DNA from: Flectobacillus sp. BAB-3569
GTDB lineage: Bacteria; Bacteroidota; Bacteroidia; Cytophagales; Spirosomataceae
Direction of reading: 5' to 3'
Assembly (NCBI RefSeq): GCF_002270355.1
Contig: NZ_NJFZ01000017.1
Span: 216,939 to 280,938 of the forward strand
Length of the DNA stretch: 64,000 nt
Position 1 is the first letter of the stretch. Every line of letters begins with the position of its first letter. The notes under the pieces are model-generated. The model was not told the origin of the DNA. It saw only the letters and a program-made list of their open reading frames with translations, and ran no database searches. A program made the position numbers and the translations under genes. Positions 19,599 through 30,233 of this stretch are shown piece after piece.

Positions 19599-21396
19599 GC
19601 TGCCTCTTGGGTTGGAGCAATAGCCAGTTCAAAAACTGCTCCCCCATCATTTTCTACTTTGTACTGACCAGAAACTTGCTTACTCAATGAAATAATAAGT
19701 TGCTTTCCAAAAGAACGGCGACCTTTACTATTCCATTTGTCCATATCGATACCTGCGCCATTGTCTTTTACTTTTAAATAGATACCGCCTTCTGTTTTGA
19801 ACTTGATTTCTAAGGTTGGATCAGGTACTTGTTGATAGGCATATTTAAAAGAGTTAGTCACCAATTCATTCAAAATCAATCCAATAGGAATCGCTAAATC
19901 CACATCAATTTCAGTTTGTTCTATATCTAGTAACAGATTGAAATTTTGGCGAGAGTATCCATAGCTTTCCATTATATTTTCAACCAAATCAGTAATGTAC
20001 TCCTTGATATTCAACGCTGTAGTATGACTAGTCTGATATAATTTTTGGTGAATCAAAGACATAGCCTCTACCCTTTTCTGACCAGTTTGCACAGCCTTTA
20101 TGGCATCTTGGTCGGTAAGACCGTACGTTTGGAGATTGAGTAGACTTGCCACGATTGACAAATTATTCTTAACACGGTGATGCAGTTCTTTCATCATCAA
20201 TACCAATTTGTCTGACTGTTCCTGAATTTTATAATTTTGACTCGTCAACAAATCGTTGTTTTGATGAATAATTCTGTTTTTACGAATTAGCAAGAATCCA
20301 GCGATAACCAGTACCGCAATTAAAACAAGGCCGAAAAAATAATATTTTGTTTAGCGGTGTTCTGAAAATTGAGCTCCTTAATTTGAGTCTCTTTCTCAAT
20401 GGTTTTATTACGCTCTTCAAGTTCAACAACTTTCGACTTGATTTCTAAATTGGTGATACTGTCGTTTAGGACTACATGGTTTTTGTAAGCAAAATAAGCT
20501 TTATCCCATTTTTTTTCTCCTTCATATAGCTTTGCCAAAACATCATAGGCATCTGCTTGGAAGTATTTCCGTTCAGGGATATTATTAGCGTATTCAATTC
20601 CTTTTAGTGCGGAAGAAATACCTTCTTTATACGCTTTTTTGCCATTGTATGCCCAAGCAAGATTTATGTAAATAGCAGCTAAACTAAAAACATCTTTTTG
20701 AGTTATTTCAAGGCTTAAAGCTTCTTCATACATTTGAATCGCTTTATCAAATTGGCCTAAATTTTTGTAGTGGATGCCGATATTAATTAAACCTGTAAGA
20801 TAATCATCCGACATCTCGGCTGACTTAAGATACTTCAACCCTGTAATACTCAAATCCAAAGCTTTTTGAGATTGACCTCTTTTATCGTAGATAATACTAA
20901 GGCTATTGTAGGAGTAAGCAATGAGTTTATCATTGTGTAAATCCTTTCCAATTTTCTGAGTTAACACATACATTCGTTCGGCTTCATCCAGTCTATTTTG
21001 ACGTTCAAACACGTTGCCTAATTGAATATAGGTTGTTCCCACCCAGTATAGATTCCTTTGTTCTTGAAATCTGTGAAGCGCTTTATTGAAATGCTCTAAA
21101 GACTTTACATAATCCTCAAGCCCATAATTAGTTTGCCCTAACTTATAATGCAGATGTCCCAACAGGGTATCAGCTGAGTTTTCGGGAATGAGGTCGATAG
21201 CCTCCAATAATATTTCGCGTTTTACTTGGTCCTCAAGTTCGCCCTGCTTAGAGAATTGATATATAGCTAAAGCTCTTTTTTCATTTGCGGGTAATTTGTT
21301 CCACTTTTCACGGGCACTTTCTAAGCTTTGGGCCTTAGTATGAATCCCAAGGAAAAAAAGTAATAGGAACACAAATAGCGATTTTATATGATTCAT
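19595..21396 (-). pseudogene. TPR sensor histidine kinase (HisKA_2 type), split by a -1 frameshift
   Basis: One membrane sensor of about 600 residues if joined. From the N-terminus: signal peptide (MNHIKSLFVFLLLFFLGIHTKAQ), a periplasmic array of about six tetratricopeptide repeats (~30-340), a coiled linker (KVVELEERNKTIEKE), a transmembrane helix, HisKA_2 with phospho-acceptor ELHHRVKNNLSIV, and HATPase_c with N box NELVTNSFKYAY and G box DNGAGID. The parts are in different frames. The break is in a run of six A at 20334-20339 (T on the coding strand); seven would read IIFFGLVLIAVLVIAGFLLIR, completing the helix. The ATG at 21396 is chosen as the signal-peptide start. No response regulator is adjacent. 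Confidence 0.85.
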
Positions 21397-21439
21397 GGTA
21401 AAATGTGTGTCAGCTTTATAATATTTCAAAATTTTAGAC

Positions 21440-21965
21440 AATACTAAGTTAGTGGGCAAAATAGAATTTAATTTTTGTGCCCAGGGCATTCAGGTATCAG
21501 CTTTCGGCGGTGGGCTTTGTAAAAAAGCATGGCTGTGGTTAATAAAAACATTTTAACACTCAGTGCCTTGTGCCTGTTGCCTTGTCCCTAAACACATAAC
21601 TTAAATCTTATTCTGCACTATTACTTAATTGTAATATTTAGACTTATACGATGATTACTTGCAAAAAGTATTCTTCAGAATGTGGTAACACATCCCTAAA
21701 AATAGACTTCTGAATTTGAGAAACCTATCCATTCTTATTCAACGGTACTTGATGAAGTAGTATAAATTTAAACTATAGTATATCTTTAGTTAGTGTGCTA
21801 AATAGAATTTAAGTTATGTGTTTAGATACTAGGCAACAGGCACAAGACAAAGAGTGTTAAAATGTTTTTTAATAACTACAGCCATGCTTTTTTCCAAAGC
21901 CCATCGCCGAAAGCCCAAAGCACAATTTTAAATTTTATTTTCCCACTAACTTAACTATGTTGAAT
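21440..21965. repeat. Large inverted pair of family 1 repeats in an 868-bp gene-free region
   Basis: About 165 bp at 21440-21606 recurs inverted at 21807-21965, with a unique ~200-bp spacer. Shared parts include GGCAACAGGCACAAG, AGAGTGTTAAAA, CATGC, CTTTCGGC and an end of the form TTTTCCCACTAACTTA. The rest of the region (to 22264) is AT-rich with no convincing gene. The left arm begins 44 bp upstream of the histidine kinase start, so it may affect its promoter. Confidence 0.75.
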
Positions 21966-22199
21966 TATGAAAGCAATTTTGGTAGAAGCGGTTTGGGTAA
22001 AAATTATTAGAGAATGTAGAAGGCGGAGATATTTTCAAATAGATTTTTATCCTGTATAAGTTTAGATATTTTTTTATAAGTAAAAGGAAAGATTAAATTA
22101 ATAGTATATCTGAGGCAAAATCTGACTATAACCTTTTGATTATGAATATCTTCAAATAACCAATATACTGTTAACCAATAACGTTTTCCTACTTAAAGC

Positions 22200-22227
22200 A
22201 AACGGTCGATAAAACTATCGACCGTTT
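22200..22227 (-). terminator. Hairpin after pyrE
   Basis: AAACGGTCGATA at 22200-22211 pairs perfectly with TATCGACCGTTT at 22216-22227 around a 4-base loop. The U-tract on the minus strand is weak. A second small hairpin (AGCTGACT/AGTCAAGCT) lies between it and the pyrE stop. Confidence 0.6.
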
Positions 22228-22264
22228 ATAGTTGAGCTGACTAAAAGAAGTCAAGCTCCATTAA

Positions 22265-22903
22265 TTATATGCTCCAGTTAGCAGGGTCATGACGCCACTC
22301 TTGAAGAGTTATCATTTGACTTTCTGTAACATAGTTTTTCTTTTTAGCTTCCTCCAACAAGGTTTCGTAATCGCTCAAAGTATAAAACTTCAAGCCTTTT
22401 TCTGCAAAGTTTTGAGTTGCGACATTAAAACCATAGGTAAAAATAGCGACCATACCCAATACATTAGCACCAGCCTCGCGTAATGCTTCAGCAGCCTTTA
22501 ATGAACTACCACCTGTAGACACCAAATCCTCCACTAATACTACTTTCTGACCAGCTTTGATTTCACCTTCGATTTGGTTGCCCATACCATGTTTTTTCGG
22601 CTCAGGGCGTACATAGCAAAATGGCAAGTCTAAGAAATCAGCTACCAAAGCACCTTGCGCAATACCTGCTGTAGCTACACCTGCGATGATATCAACCTCT
22701 GGCCAGTATGCTTTAACAGCAGCAGCCAAGCCGTCACGGATTGCAGTACGTACCTTTGCGTGAGAAAGAGTAATACGGTTATCACAATAAATAGGAGAAT
22801 TCCAGCCAGAAGCCCATTTGAAAGGCTTGTCAGGGCTTAATCTTACGGCTTTTACGTCTAGTAGCATCGAGGCCACAGATTGTGCAAGTGTTGCGTGTGT
22901 CAT
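22265..22903 (-). CDS. pyrE: Orotate phosphoribosyltransferase
   Basis: Makes OMP from orotate and PRPP in pyrimidine synthesis. The 212-residue protein has the PRPP-binding loop VVLVEDLVSTGGSS at about 121-134, the orotate-binding WASGWNSPIYCDNR region at 30-43, and the catalytic flexible loop RPEPKKHGMGNQIEG at about 99-113. Length and motifs are typical. It is monocistronic, divergent from the NUDIX gene. Confidence 0.95.
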   Translation of the reverse strand: MTHATLAQSVASMLLDVKAVRLSPDKPFKWASGWNSPIYCDNRITLSHAKVRTAIRDGLAAAVKAYWPEVDIIAGVATAGIAQGALVADFLDLPFCYVRPEPKKHGMGNQIEGEIKAGQKVVLVEDLVSTGGSSLKAAEALREAGANVLGMVAIFTYGFNVATQNFAEKGLKFYTLSDYETLLEEAKKKNYVTESQMITLQEWRHDPANWSI

Positions 22904-23131
22904 TGGATTACTGAATTTGTATAGGGCGATGAGATTTCTTTGTCTGTTTTGAGATTGTATTCAAGCAAAGAAGGTTAATTTGGTTGTCGATTTTCAACTT
23001 TTATGCAAAAATAGGAAGAGTCGGGCATGTTTTACTAACAAAAATGTAATTTTGCTTTTACAATGCAACAATATGGGTGGCTCAACACGTGCCAAACATT
23101 GCCAAATATTTAAAGATATCTATTCAATAAG

Positions 23132-23827
23132 ATGATCATTTTCATTGACGACAGACCTATCAAAGTGATAAGTCAAAAAAAAGCTAAGTCTCTGACAACC
23201 ACAGATTTTGAACACTTGATAGACGCAAAACTTGAAAGTATTCGTCCTGAGAAATTGCATGGCCATGTCTTGATATTAAACGTAATTTTACCAACAATCA
23301 ATAAACTTTTTTCAATTTTAAAAGAACACGATTTACCACACTTTCAATCTATCACATTGGTAACAGCCGATAGAGATTTGACAGAAGAGCAAATTAAAGC
23401 ACAATATAAGGTGATTAAAGCGGCAGGTGGCGTAGTTAGAAATGAAAAAGGAGATTTATTATTGATGTATCGTCTCAAAAAATGGGATTTACCCAAAGGT
23501 AAACTCGACAAAGGCGAAAAATCCAAAAATGGTGCGGTACGCGAAGTAGAGGAGGAATGTAATGTAAAAGTACGTTTGGAAGAAAAAATCTGTACCACTT
23601 TTCATACTTATACTTACAAAAACGAGCACATCCTCAAACAAACTAAATGGTATTCAATGGAGATTGTGGATGCTTCTAAAATGAAACCACAAATTGAAGA
23701 GGATATCGAAAAATTAGAATGGATGGATCGTAAACAAGTACACACAGCCTTGATTAACTCTTATTCATCGATTCGCTATGTCGTAAAAAGATATTTTTAC
23801 GAGGGTGAAGACAAATGGGAAATATAG
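23132..23827 (+). CDS. NUDIX hydrolase with an N-terminal extension
   Basis: A 231-residue protein. Residues 1-90 form an uncharacterised alpha/beta region (IIFIDDRPIKVIS ... VLILNVILPTINKLFSIL). Residues ~95-225 are a NUDIX domain with the box at 123-145: G123 and E129, REVEEE at 137-142. The usual Gly before the last hydrophobic residue is Asn (N144); the metal-binding Glu residues are kept. The substrate is unknown; nucleoside diphosphates linked to sugars, bases or phosphates are the family range. A TAATTTTG box at 23047-23054 is a possible promoter element. An inverted repeat starts right after the stop codon. Confidence 0.85.
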   Translation: MIIFIDDRPIKVISQKKAKSLTTTDFEHLIDAKLESIRPEKLHGHVLILNVILPTINKLFSILKEHDLPHFQSITLVTADRDLTEEQIKAQYKVIKAAGGVVRNEKGDLLLMYRLKKWDLPKGKLDKGEKSKNGAVREVEEECNVKVRLEEKICTTFHTYTYKNEHILKQTKWYSMEIVDASKMKPQIEEDIEKLEWMDRKQVHTALINSYSSIRYVVKRYFYEGEDKWEI

Positions 23828-23828
23828 G

Positions 23829-25216
<1,388 letters not shown>

Positions 25217-25522
25217 TTAAGGGCAAAGCCAATAGGTTTCTGTTTTAGAAGTAATTGGTACAACAATACATCTACTGCATTGCCATGGTTTTGTTTCTTT
25301 TTTTAATACGTTTTTTCTAAAAGAATAATCACAATCAAATATACCTAAATATTTATTAAACTACAAAAACTATAGATTAAATTATTCCCAAAAACCATTG
25401 TAATCAAAAAAGGACAAAATTTAGCTAATCGGTAATTATTACCATTAAAACTACATTTCACACCACATATATTTCTTTTTTAACTTCTACCTTTGACATC
25501 ATCAAACGAAGCCAATGTGAGT

Positions 25523-26398
25523 ATGTCAGATAAAAAAATAAATTTCCCCATTTTAGATATTTGCACTTTATCCGAAACGAGAGATGAAGATTTTTTGGTG
25601 AGTAAATTTGGTGCCTATTTGGAGCGACACAAAAATCTTCATCATGCGCACCGACATAGTTTTTATCATTTGGTTTTCTTTACACAAGGTGCTGGCTTTC
25701 ACACGATAGATTTTAGCAATTTTGATGTAAAACCCTACCAAATCTATTTTATGATACCAGGGCAGGTGCATAGTTGGAGTTTTGAAGGATCTATAGATGG
25801 TTATGTGGTCAATTTTTCAGAAGAATTTTTCCAGTCATTTTTATTGAAAGCAGAATATTTAGCTAATTTTTCATTTTTCAATAATATTGCACAAGACAGT
25901 GTCATCAATTTGAGTTTTCCGCTCAATCAGAAGGTAAAAGGCTTTTTTGAAGAAATCCTTGAACAGGCACAACAAAAGCAACCTTTTGCCCATGACATGA
26001 TAAAAAGTTTGTTGATACAAATGTTTATTGCCATAGACCAGCAAACCATTACTGAGAAGCCCAAAAATATTCCGCAGTTTAACTACACCTTGCTAAAGAA
26101 TTTTCAAAAGTTGATTGAAAAACATCATACTACCCTAAAATTACCGATGGAGTACGCAGAATTATTATATATTACTCCTAATCATTTGAACGCCCTTTGT
26201 AAGGAGCATTTGGGTATGCAAGCAGGTGAAGTGATTCGTAATAGAATTGTATTGGAAGCAAAAAGATTATTGGTCAACAAAAACACGAGTATCTCAGAAA
26301 TTGCCTATTATCTCAATTTTGCGGACAATTCATATTTCTCTAAGTTTTTCAAAAAACACGTTGGAGTAAGTCCTGAGGAGTTTAGAAAGAAGATTTAA
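25523..26398 (+). CDS. AraC-family regulator with cupin N-terminus
   Basis: A 291-residue cytoplasmic regulator. The N-terminal half (~35-130) is an AraC-type cupin (HAHRHSFYHLVFFTQGAGFHTIDF ... YFMIPGQVHSW), likely to bind a small ligand. The C-terminal ~95 residues hold two helix-turn-helices: MEYAELLYITPNHLNALCKEHLG and SISEIAYYLNFADNSYFSKFFKKHVG. The ATG at 25523 is preferred to a TTG at 25493. It is divergent from metY across 318 bp, in which I see no clear operator. The effector is unknown. Confidence 0.85.
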   Translation: MSDKKINFPILDICTLSETRDEDFLVSKFGAYLERHKNLHHAHRHSFYHLVFFTQGAGFHTIDFSNFDVKPYQIYFMIPGQVHSWSFEGSIDGYVVNFSEEFFQSFLLKAEYLANFSFFNNIAQDSVINLSFPLNQKVKGFFEEILEQAQQKQPFAHDMIKSLLIQMFIAIDQQTITEKPKNIPQFNYTLLKNFQKLIEKHHTTLKLPMEYAELLYITPNHLNALCKEHLGMQAGEVIRNRIVLEAKRLLVNKNTSISEIAYYLNFADNSYFSKFFKKHVGVSPEEFRKKI

Positions 26399-26411
26399 GT
26401 TTTTTGTCGAA

Positions 26412-26590
26412 GGAATAAGGCAACAGGCACAAGGCAAAGAGTGTTAAATCGTTTTTTAGTAACAATAGATATAGTTTTGCAGAAAGCTGAAAGCCGTAAG
26501 CTTTATAATTTAATTTTGCCAATCAACTTATTATTTTCTGCCTAATGCCTTCGGCATACAGCTTATAGCATATTATCAAAATTTTGTTTC
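26412..26590. repeat. Interspersed repeat, family 1 copy
   Basis: Begins AAGGCAACAGGCACAAGGCA, continues AGAGTGTTAAA and TTTTTTAGTAAC, and has a GAAAGCCGTAAGCTT part and a TTTTGCCAATCAACTTA end like the copies at 21.4-22.0 kb. A palindromic TGCCTAATGCCTTCGGCA stretch follows. It starts about 15 bp after the AraC stop. Confidence 0.65.
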
Positions 26591-26608
26591 ATATAAATAT
26601 TTTTAGTC

Positions 26609-27019
26609 ATGAACGAATATCAAAATATAAAACTCGATGTTGAAAGAAGTAAAACTCGTGCGATGATAGAAATGCGTTGTCCGCAATGTCGTCAAGGAAA
26701 AATGTTTAAGTACTCTAACTGGCGAATAGATAAATTTGACGAGATGCACGACAATTGTCCTGTTTGTGGACTACATTTTGAGGTAGAACCTGGCTTCTGG
26801 TATGGTGCCATGTTTGTGAGTTACGGTTTTTCGATAGCGATTTTGGCCATCATGGGAATCGTGATTTATTGGGGTTTCAACGACCCATCGGTTTTAGGTT
26901 ATATTATCCCTATTCCGATTGTATCCTTGATTGCTGTGCCATTCAATTTTAGAATGTCGAGAAGCGTATTTTTACATCTCTTTGGTTTTGTCAAATACAA
27001 ACCAGAGCAAAATGCCTAG
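26609..27019 (+). CDS. DUF983 family membrane protein
   Basis: A 136-residue protein. The N-terminal part has two CxxC pairs (MRCPQCRQGKMF and DNCPVCGLHF), likely a zinc ribbon. Two transmembrane segments follow (~70-92 and ~98-118), then a short basic tail. The FWYGAMFVSYG motif is characteristic of DUF983. The function is not known. It stands alone and is followed by a repeat and terminator region. Confidence 0.85.
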   Translation: MNEYQNIKLDVERSKTRAMIEMRCPQCRQGKMFKYSNWRIDKFDEMHDNCPVCGLHFEVEPGFWYGAMFVSYGFSIAILAIMGIVIYWGFNDPSVLGYIIPIPIVSLIAVPFNFRMSRSVFLHLFGFVKYKPEQNA

Positions 27020-27100
27020 AAATCTTTTCTCTTGTTATATAAAAATGAATCCTCAAACAATTGAGTGAATGAGTGATTATGTGAAAATTTGTTTTCAATC

Positions 27101-27150
27101 AGTAGAGACGCAATGATTGCGTCTCAAGCCAAGTGAAATCTAGCATGATA
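27101..27150. repeat. GAGACGCAAT palindrome element, family 3
   Basis: GAGACGCAAT and ATTGCGTCTC form a perfect inverted repeat with a one-base centre at 27105-27125. AAGCC and an ATCTAGCAT-like word follow. A decayed copy with the same order of words lies at 63613-63655, and the ATCTAGCAT...TAGCATC part recurs just before the terminator at 53.0 kb. Confidence 0.6.
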
Positions 27151-27155
27151 GCATC

Positions 27156-27194
27156 AAAAAAGCGGTCGAAAAATAATTTTTCGTACCGCTTTTT
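27156..27194. terminator. AAAAGCGGTCG-type terminator hairpin
   Basis: AAAAAGCGGT pairs with ACCGCTTTTT, and CGAAAAA/TTTTTCG extends the stem around a 3-base loop with one bulged T. It lies between convergent DUF983 and GH2 genes and works in either direction. Related hairpins occur at 53.0 and 59.1 kb. Confidence 0.75.
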
Positions 27195-27306
27195 ATTGAA
27201 ATTTATAAAGTCATCCAAGTCTCAAAATGCTGAATGAATCATGTTTGAGGGTTCTAAGTTTTAAAACTTTTGAAAAATGAGTCCAAGACTAAGTCTTGAA
27301 CTAGGA

Positions 27307-29955
27307 TTACTTTACCTCTACATATTTCAAAGGTAAATTCCAGCCTTCAATGGAAATTTGAGTTGGTTGAGTACCTGTTTTTGCTTCTAAAACGATCTTC
27401 TTGGTCGTATTTGGTGTAATAGAAACATAGTTATCATCATAGAAAGTTGGCAAGATACGCTCTTTAGTTTGGGTATTTACCAAGGAAACTCGATTGAAGA
27501 ATGCTATAGTTTTTTCGTCTTTGTTCGTCAGACTCACTTCTATTTTATCTCCTGAAATACGCTTGGCAATAACTTCCAAATTGGCAGATGACATAGTTTG
27601 TAAACCAGAATATTTACCTTCAGCATTCGGATACCAATAGAAGTTATCACTTACCAGCTTCTGATTTTCGTCCAATAATTGTAGTGACAGAAACGAACCA
27701 TCTTTTGCTCCTAACTCATCCAAGATGTTTTTGACTGATAAAATCTTCTTAATGGATGTCGCCTCGATGTAGGTAAATACTTTGGTGATAAGTTTGGAAT
27801 TACCTTTAGTGTCATAAGCTGTAGCCACCAGCATCAAATTTCGTTTGGCAGTAAAATCATTATTCACCATCATCAACATGCCATCAATTGGATTTGCCAT
27901 GATATGCACCAATTCACTACCGCTACGCAATCCATACAAACAAGCATTTGGGTCAAGATAATAGTCATACATTTGTCCACGCATGGCAGTCCAAGGGTTT
28001 TGGGTTTTCCAAATAATAACTCCTGTGTACCAATCCCACTGATGAGCACTAAAACCTTCCATCAAACCACGATACTGGTCGTAGTTGACTAGCTGTGCCT
28101 TCAAACCAAAATCTTTAATGTCCTTTGGCTTACCGTAAGGGTCGATAAACTGATTGTAGCCCACACCCGTGTAAGTATGGTATGTCCAAACGGTATCTGG
28201 CTTTGTGCCTAAGTTATGGTATGGCACTTTTAAATTTTCTTCTGGAATAAATCTTTTCAATGATTCATAGTCCCCTGTCCCTACCGAACCTACTTCAGAG
28301 TTGAATGGGAAAGTGCGCTGTTGCCAGAATACCTCCAAAGGTTGTATTCCATAAGGGCCGTCGCCGTTACCACCAAGAAAGTTGTAAGACATGGCATCTG
28401 AGTTTGAATAGTCTACAAACCAACGAGTTCCGTCTAGCTCAGGTAAAATTTTATCTCGCAATGGTACCAAAATATCTTCAGGCGGCGTAATTTCGTTGCC
28501 TCCACACCACATTGCTAAAGAAGGGAAATTGCGTACCATTTTAATCATATCTGCTGCCGACTCCAAAAACAAAGGATGATTGTCTGGGTATTTACGACGA
28601 GTCCATTGGTCTTCTTTTTTCATAGGGTCAATCCAGCGACCGTTGCAGTCGCCCGACATCCAGAAATCTTGGAATACCAACAAACCATATTTATCACAAG
28701 CTTCATAAAACTCAGGACGCTCTACCAATGCCCCACCCCAAATACGAATCAAATTCAGGTTCATATCTCTGTGGTAGCGAATTTCGGCGTCATAACGTTC
28801 CTTCGAAAAACGTAACATCGCGTCAGAGATAATCCAGTTACCACCTTTGATAAAAATCTTTTGACCATTTACGGCAATCTGACGGCTTTGGGTAGTAGTA
28901 TTCCATGAGGTTTGAATTTCACGAATACCCACTTGTAGTTTCTCAAAATCTGAAACTTTTTGACCGTTTGGCGTAAAACTAAACTCAGCATCATACAAAT
29001 TCTGAGGACCATAACCCGCTGGCCACCACAACTTAGGATTGCTTACAATCAAGTCTTTGATTTTGTAGGTTTTGCTCGATTTGGCTGGTAATGTTAGTTT
29101 TTCGGAGACGGTTTGTCCATTAATTTTAAAAGTCAATAATCCTGAAACTGGGCTATCGCTGGTGTTTTCCAAATCTGCGGTGGTTCTCACCGTAGCTGGT
29201 TGTTGCGTACCTTCTGGTGTACGAACACCTGATACGAGAGTGATGACATGCGGATCTTTGAGGTTGACTAAGCCTGTTTTTTCAATCTGAACTTTGTCCC
29301 AAATACCTGTATTTCGGTCACGAATCGGGCGAATCCAATCCCACCCTGCGGTGTATTGTATGGCTACATTTTTGGCAATAGTTCCATCGCCACCTTGTCC
29401 ACCATTTGGATTGCCAGGGGAGTTAGAAGGATATACAATGACTGCCAAGCGGTTTTTGCCATTGTTTGCCAACAAACCCGTAATATCAAATGCTTTGCGC
29501 AAAAACATTCCTTCAAAAGGCTCTTTATTGACTTTCTGACCATTGACGAAGATTTCGCAAGAGTAGTTGATTCCTCTAAATTTCAACCACACTTTTTCTC
29601 CTGATGCAGGCTTTTTTTCCTCAAAATCCTTTACAAACCAATAAGTATAATACTCCTTCCCGACATGATAAACATCAGGAATTTTCTCATTATTGAGTCC
29701 ATAAAATGGATCAGGAATTTCTTTGTTGGCTAATTGAGTCGTCAAAACCGTACCCGGAACTACCGCAGGTTTCCAAGTAGAAAGGTCAAATTGAGGACTA
29801 GAAATCTGCGTACCCGAAGCCTGAATAGTGTTTGCTTTGGTACATTTCCAACCTTGATTTAGCTCATAACTTTGTTGCGCCATAGCTGGCAAAAAGCCAA
29901 CTGAAAGCAAACAAGTCTTAAGCGCAAGTTTCATTTTTTGTTTGAAAGAATACAT
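27307..29955 (-). CDS. Glycoside hydrolase family 2, exo-beta-glucosaminidase/beta-mannosidase-like
   Basis: An exported 882-residue enzyme with signal peptide ending AMAQQ. It has the GH2 sugar-binding (~30-225), immunoglobulin-like (~230-345) and TIM-barrel domains (~350-690), then C-terminal beta domains. The acid/base Glu is E488 in AMWCGGNE and the nucleophile is E554 in FNSEVGS. The WDWIRPIRDRNTGIWDKV stretch is typical of the exo-glucosaminidase (CsxA) and mannosidase branch. Likely role: removal of terminal beta-linked sugars in the periplasm. ATG 29934 is an alternative start. It is divergent from the GH78 gene, so the pair may share control. Confidence 0.85.
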   Translation of the reverse strand: MYSFKQKMKLALKTCLLSVGFLPAMAQQSYELNQGWKCTKANTIQASGTQISSPQFDLSTWKPAVVPGTVLTTQLANKEIPDPFYGLNNEKIPDVYHVGKEYYTYWFVKDFEEKKPASGEKVWLKFRGINYSCEIFVNGQKVNKEPFEGMFLRKAFDITGLLANNGKNRLAVIVYPSNSPGNPNGGQGGDGTIAKNVAIQYTAGWDWIRPIRDRNTGIWDKVQIEKTGLVNLKDPHVITLVSGVRTPEGTQQPATVRTTADLENTSDSPVSGLLTFKINGQTVSEKLTLPAKSSKTYKIKDLIVSNPKLWWPAGYGPQNLYDAEFSFTPNGQKVSDFEKLQVGIREIQTSWNTTTQSRQIAVNGQKIFIKGGNWIISDAMLRFSKERYDAEIRYHRDMNLNLIRIWGGALVERPEFYEACDKYGLLVFQDFWMSGDCNGRWIDPMKKEDQWTRRKYPDNHPLFLESAADMIKMVRNFPSLAMWCGGNEITPPEDILVPLRDKILPELDGTRWFVDYSNSDAMSYNFLGGNGDGPYGIQPLEVFWQQRTFPFNSEVGSVGTGDYESLKRFIPEENLKVPYHNLGTKPDTVWTYHTYTGVGYNQFIDPYGKPKDIKDFGLKAQLVNYDQYRGLMEGFSAHQWDWYTGVIIWKTQNPWTAMRGQMYDYYLDPNACLYGLRSGSELVHIMANPIDGMLMMVNNDFTAKRNLMLVATAYDTKGNSKLITKVFTYIEATSIKKILSVKNILDELGAKDGSFLSLQLLDENQKLVSDNFYWYPNAEGKYSGLQTMSSANLEVIAKRISGDKIEVSLTNKDEKTIAFFNRVSLVNTQTKERILPTFYDDNYVSITPNTTKKIVLEAKTGTQPTQISIEGWNLPLKYVEVK

Positions 29956-30233
29956 AAATTTAGATTTAAGAAAATTGGGAATTATTGAGAGAGAAACCCT
30001 TCCCTTTGCTCGGTGGGCATTTTTCTCAGTATTATTTTTATATTAAATATACCTAAAAAAAGCTTAGACATCGACGGAAAGGAAGTATTTCAAATATAGG
30101 TAATCAAGAAAAGTAATTAACCTGAATTGTCTGGAAAATCTATACTTAGGATAATTATTAATGTTAACACATGACACTTTTTATCCGAAAAAATGAAACC
30201 TTGTTTCCTCAAAAATCACTCAATTCTATAATC

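Noticed and set aside
21600..22200. Possible RNA gene in the 868-bp gap
   Set aside because: No tRNA-like cloverleaf, GGTTCGA-type T-loop or conserved RNA motif could be seen; the gap is repeats and AT-rich DNA.
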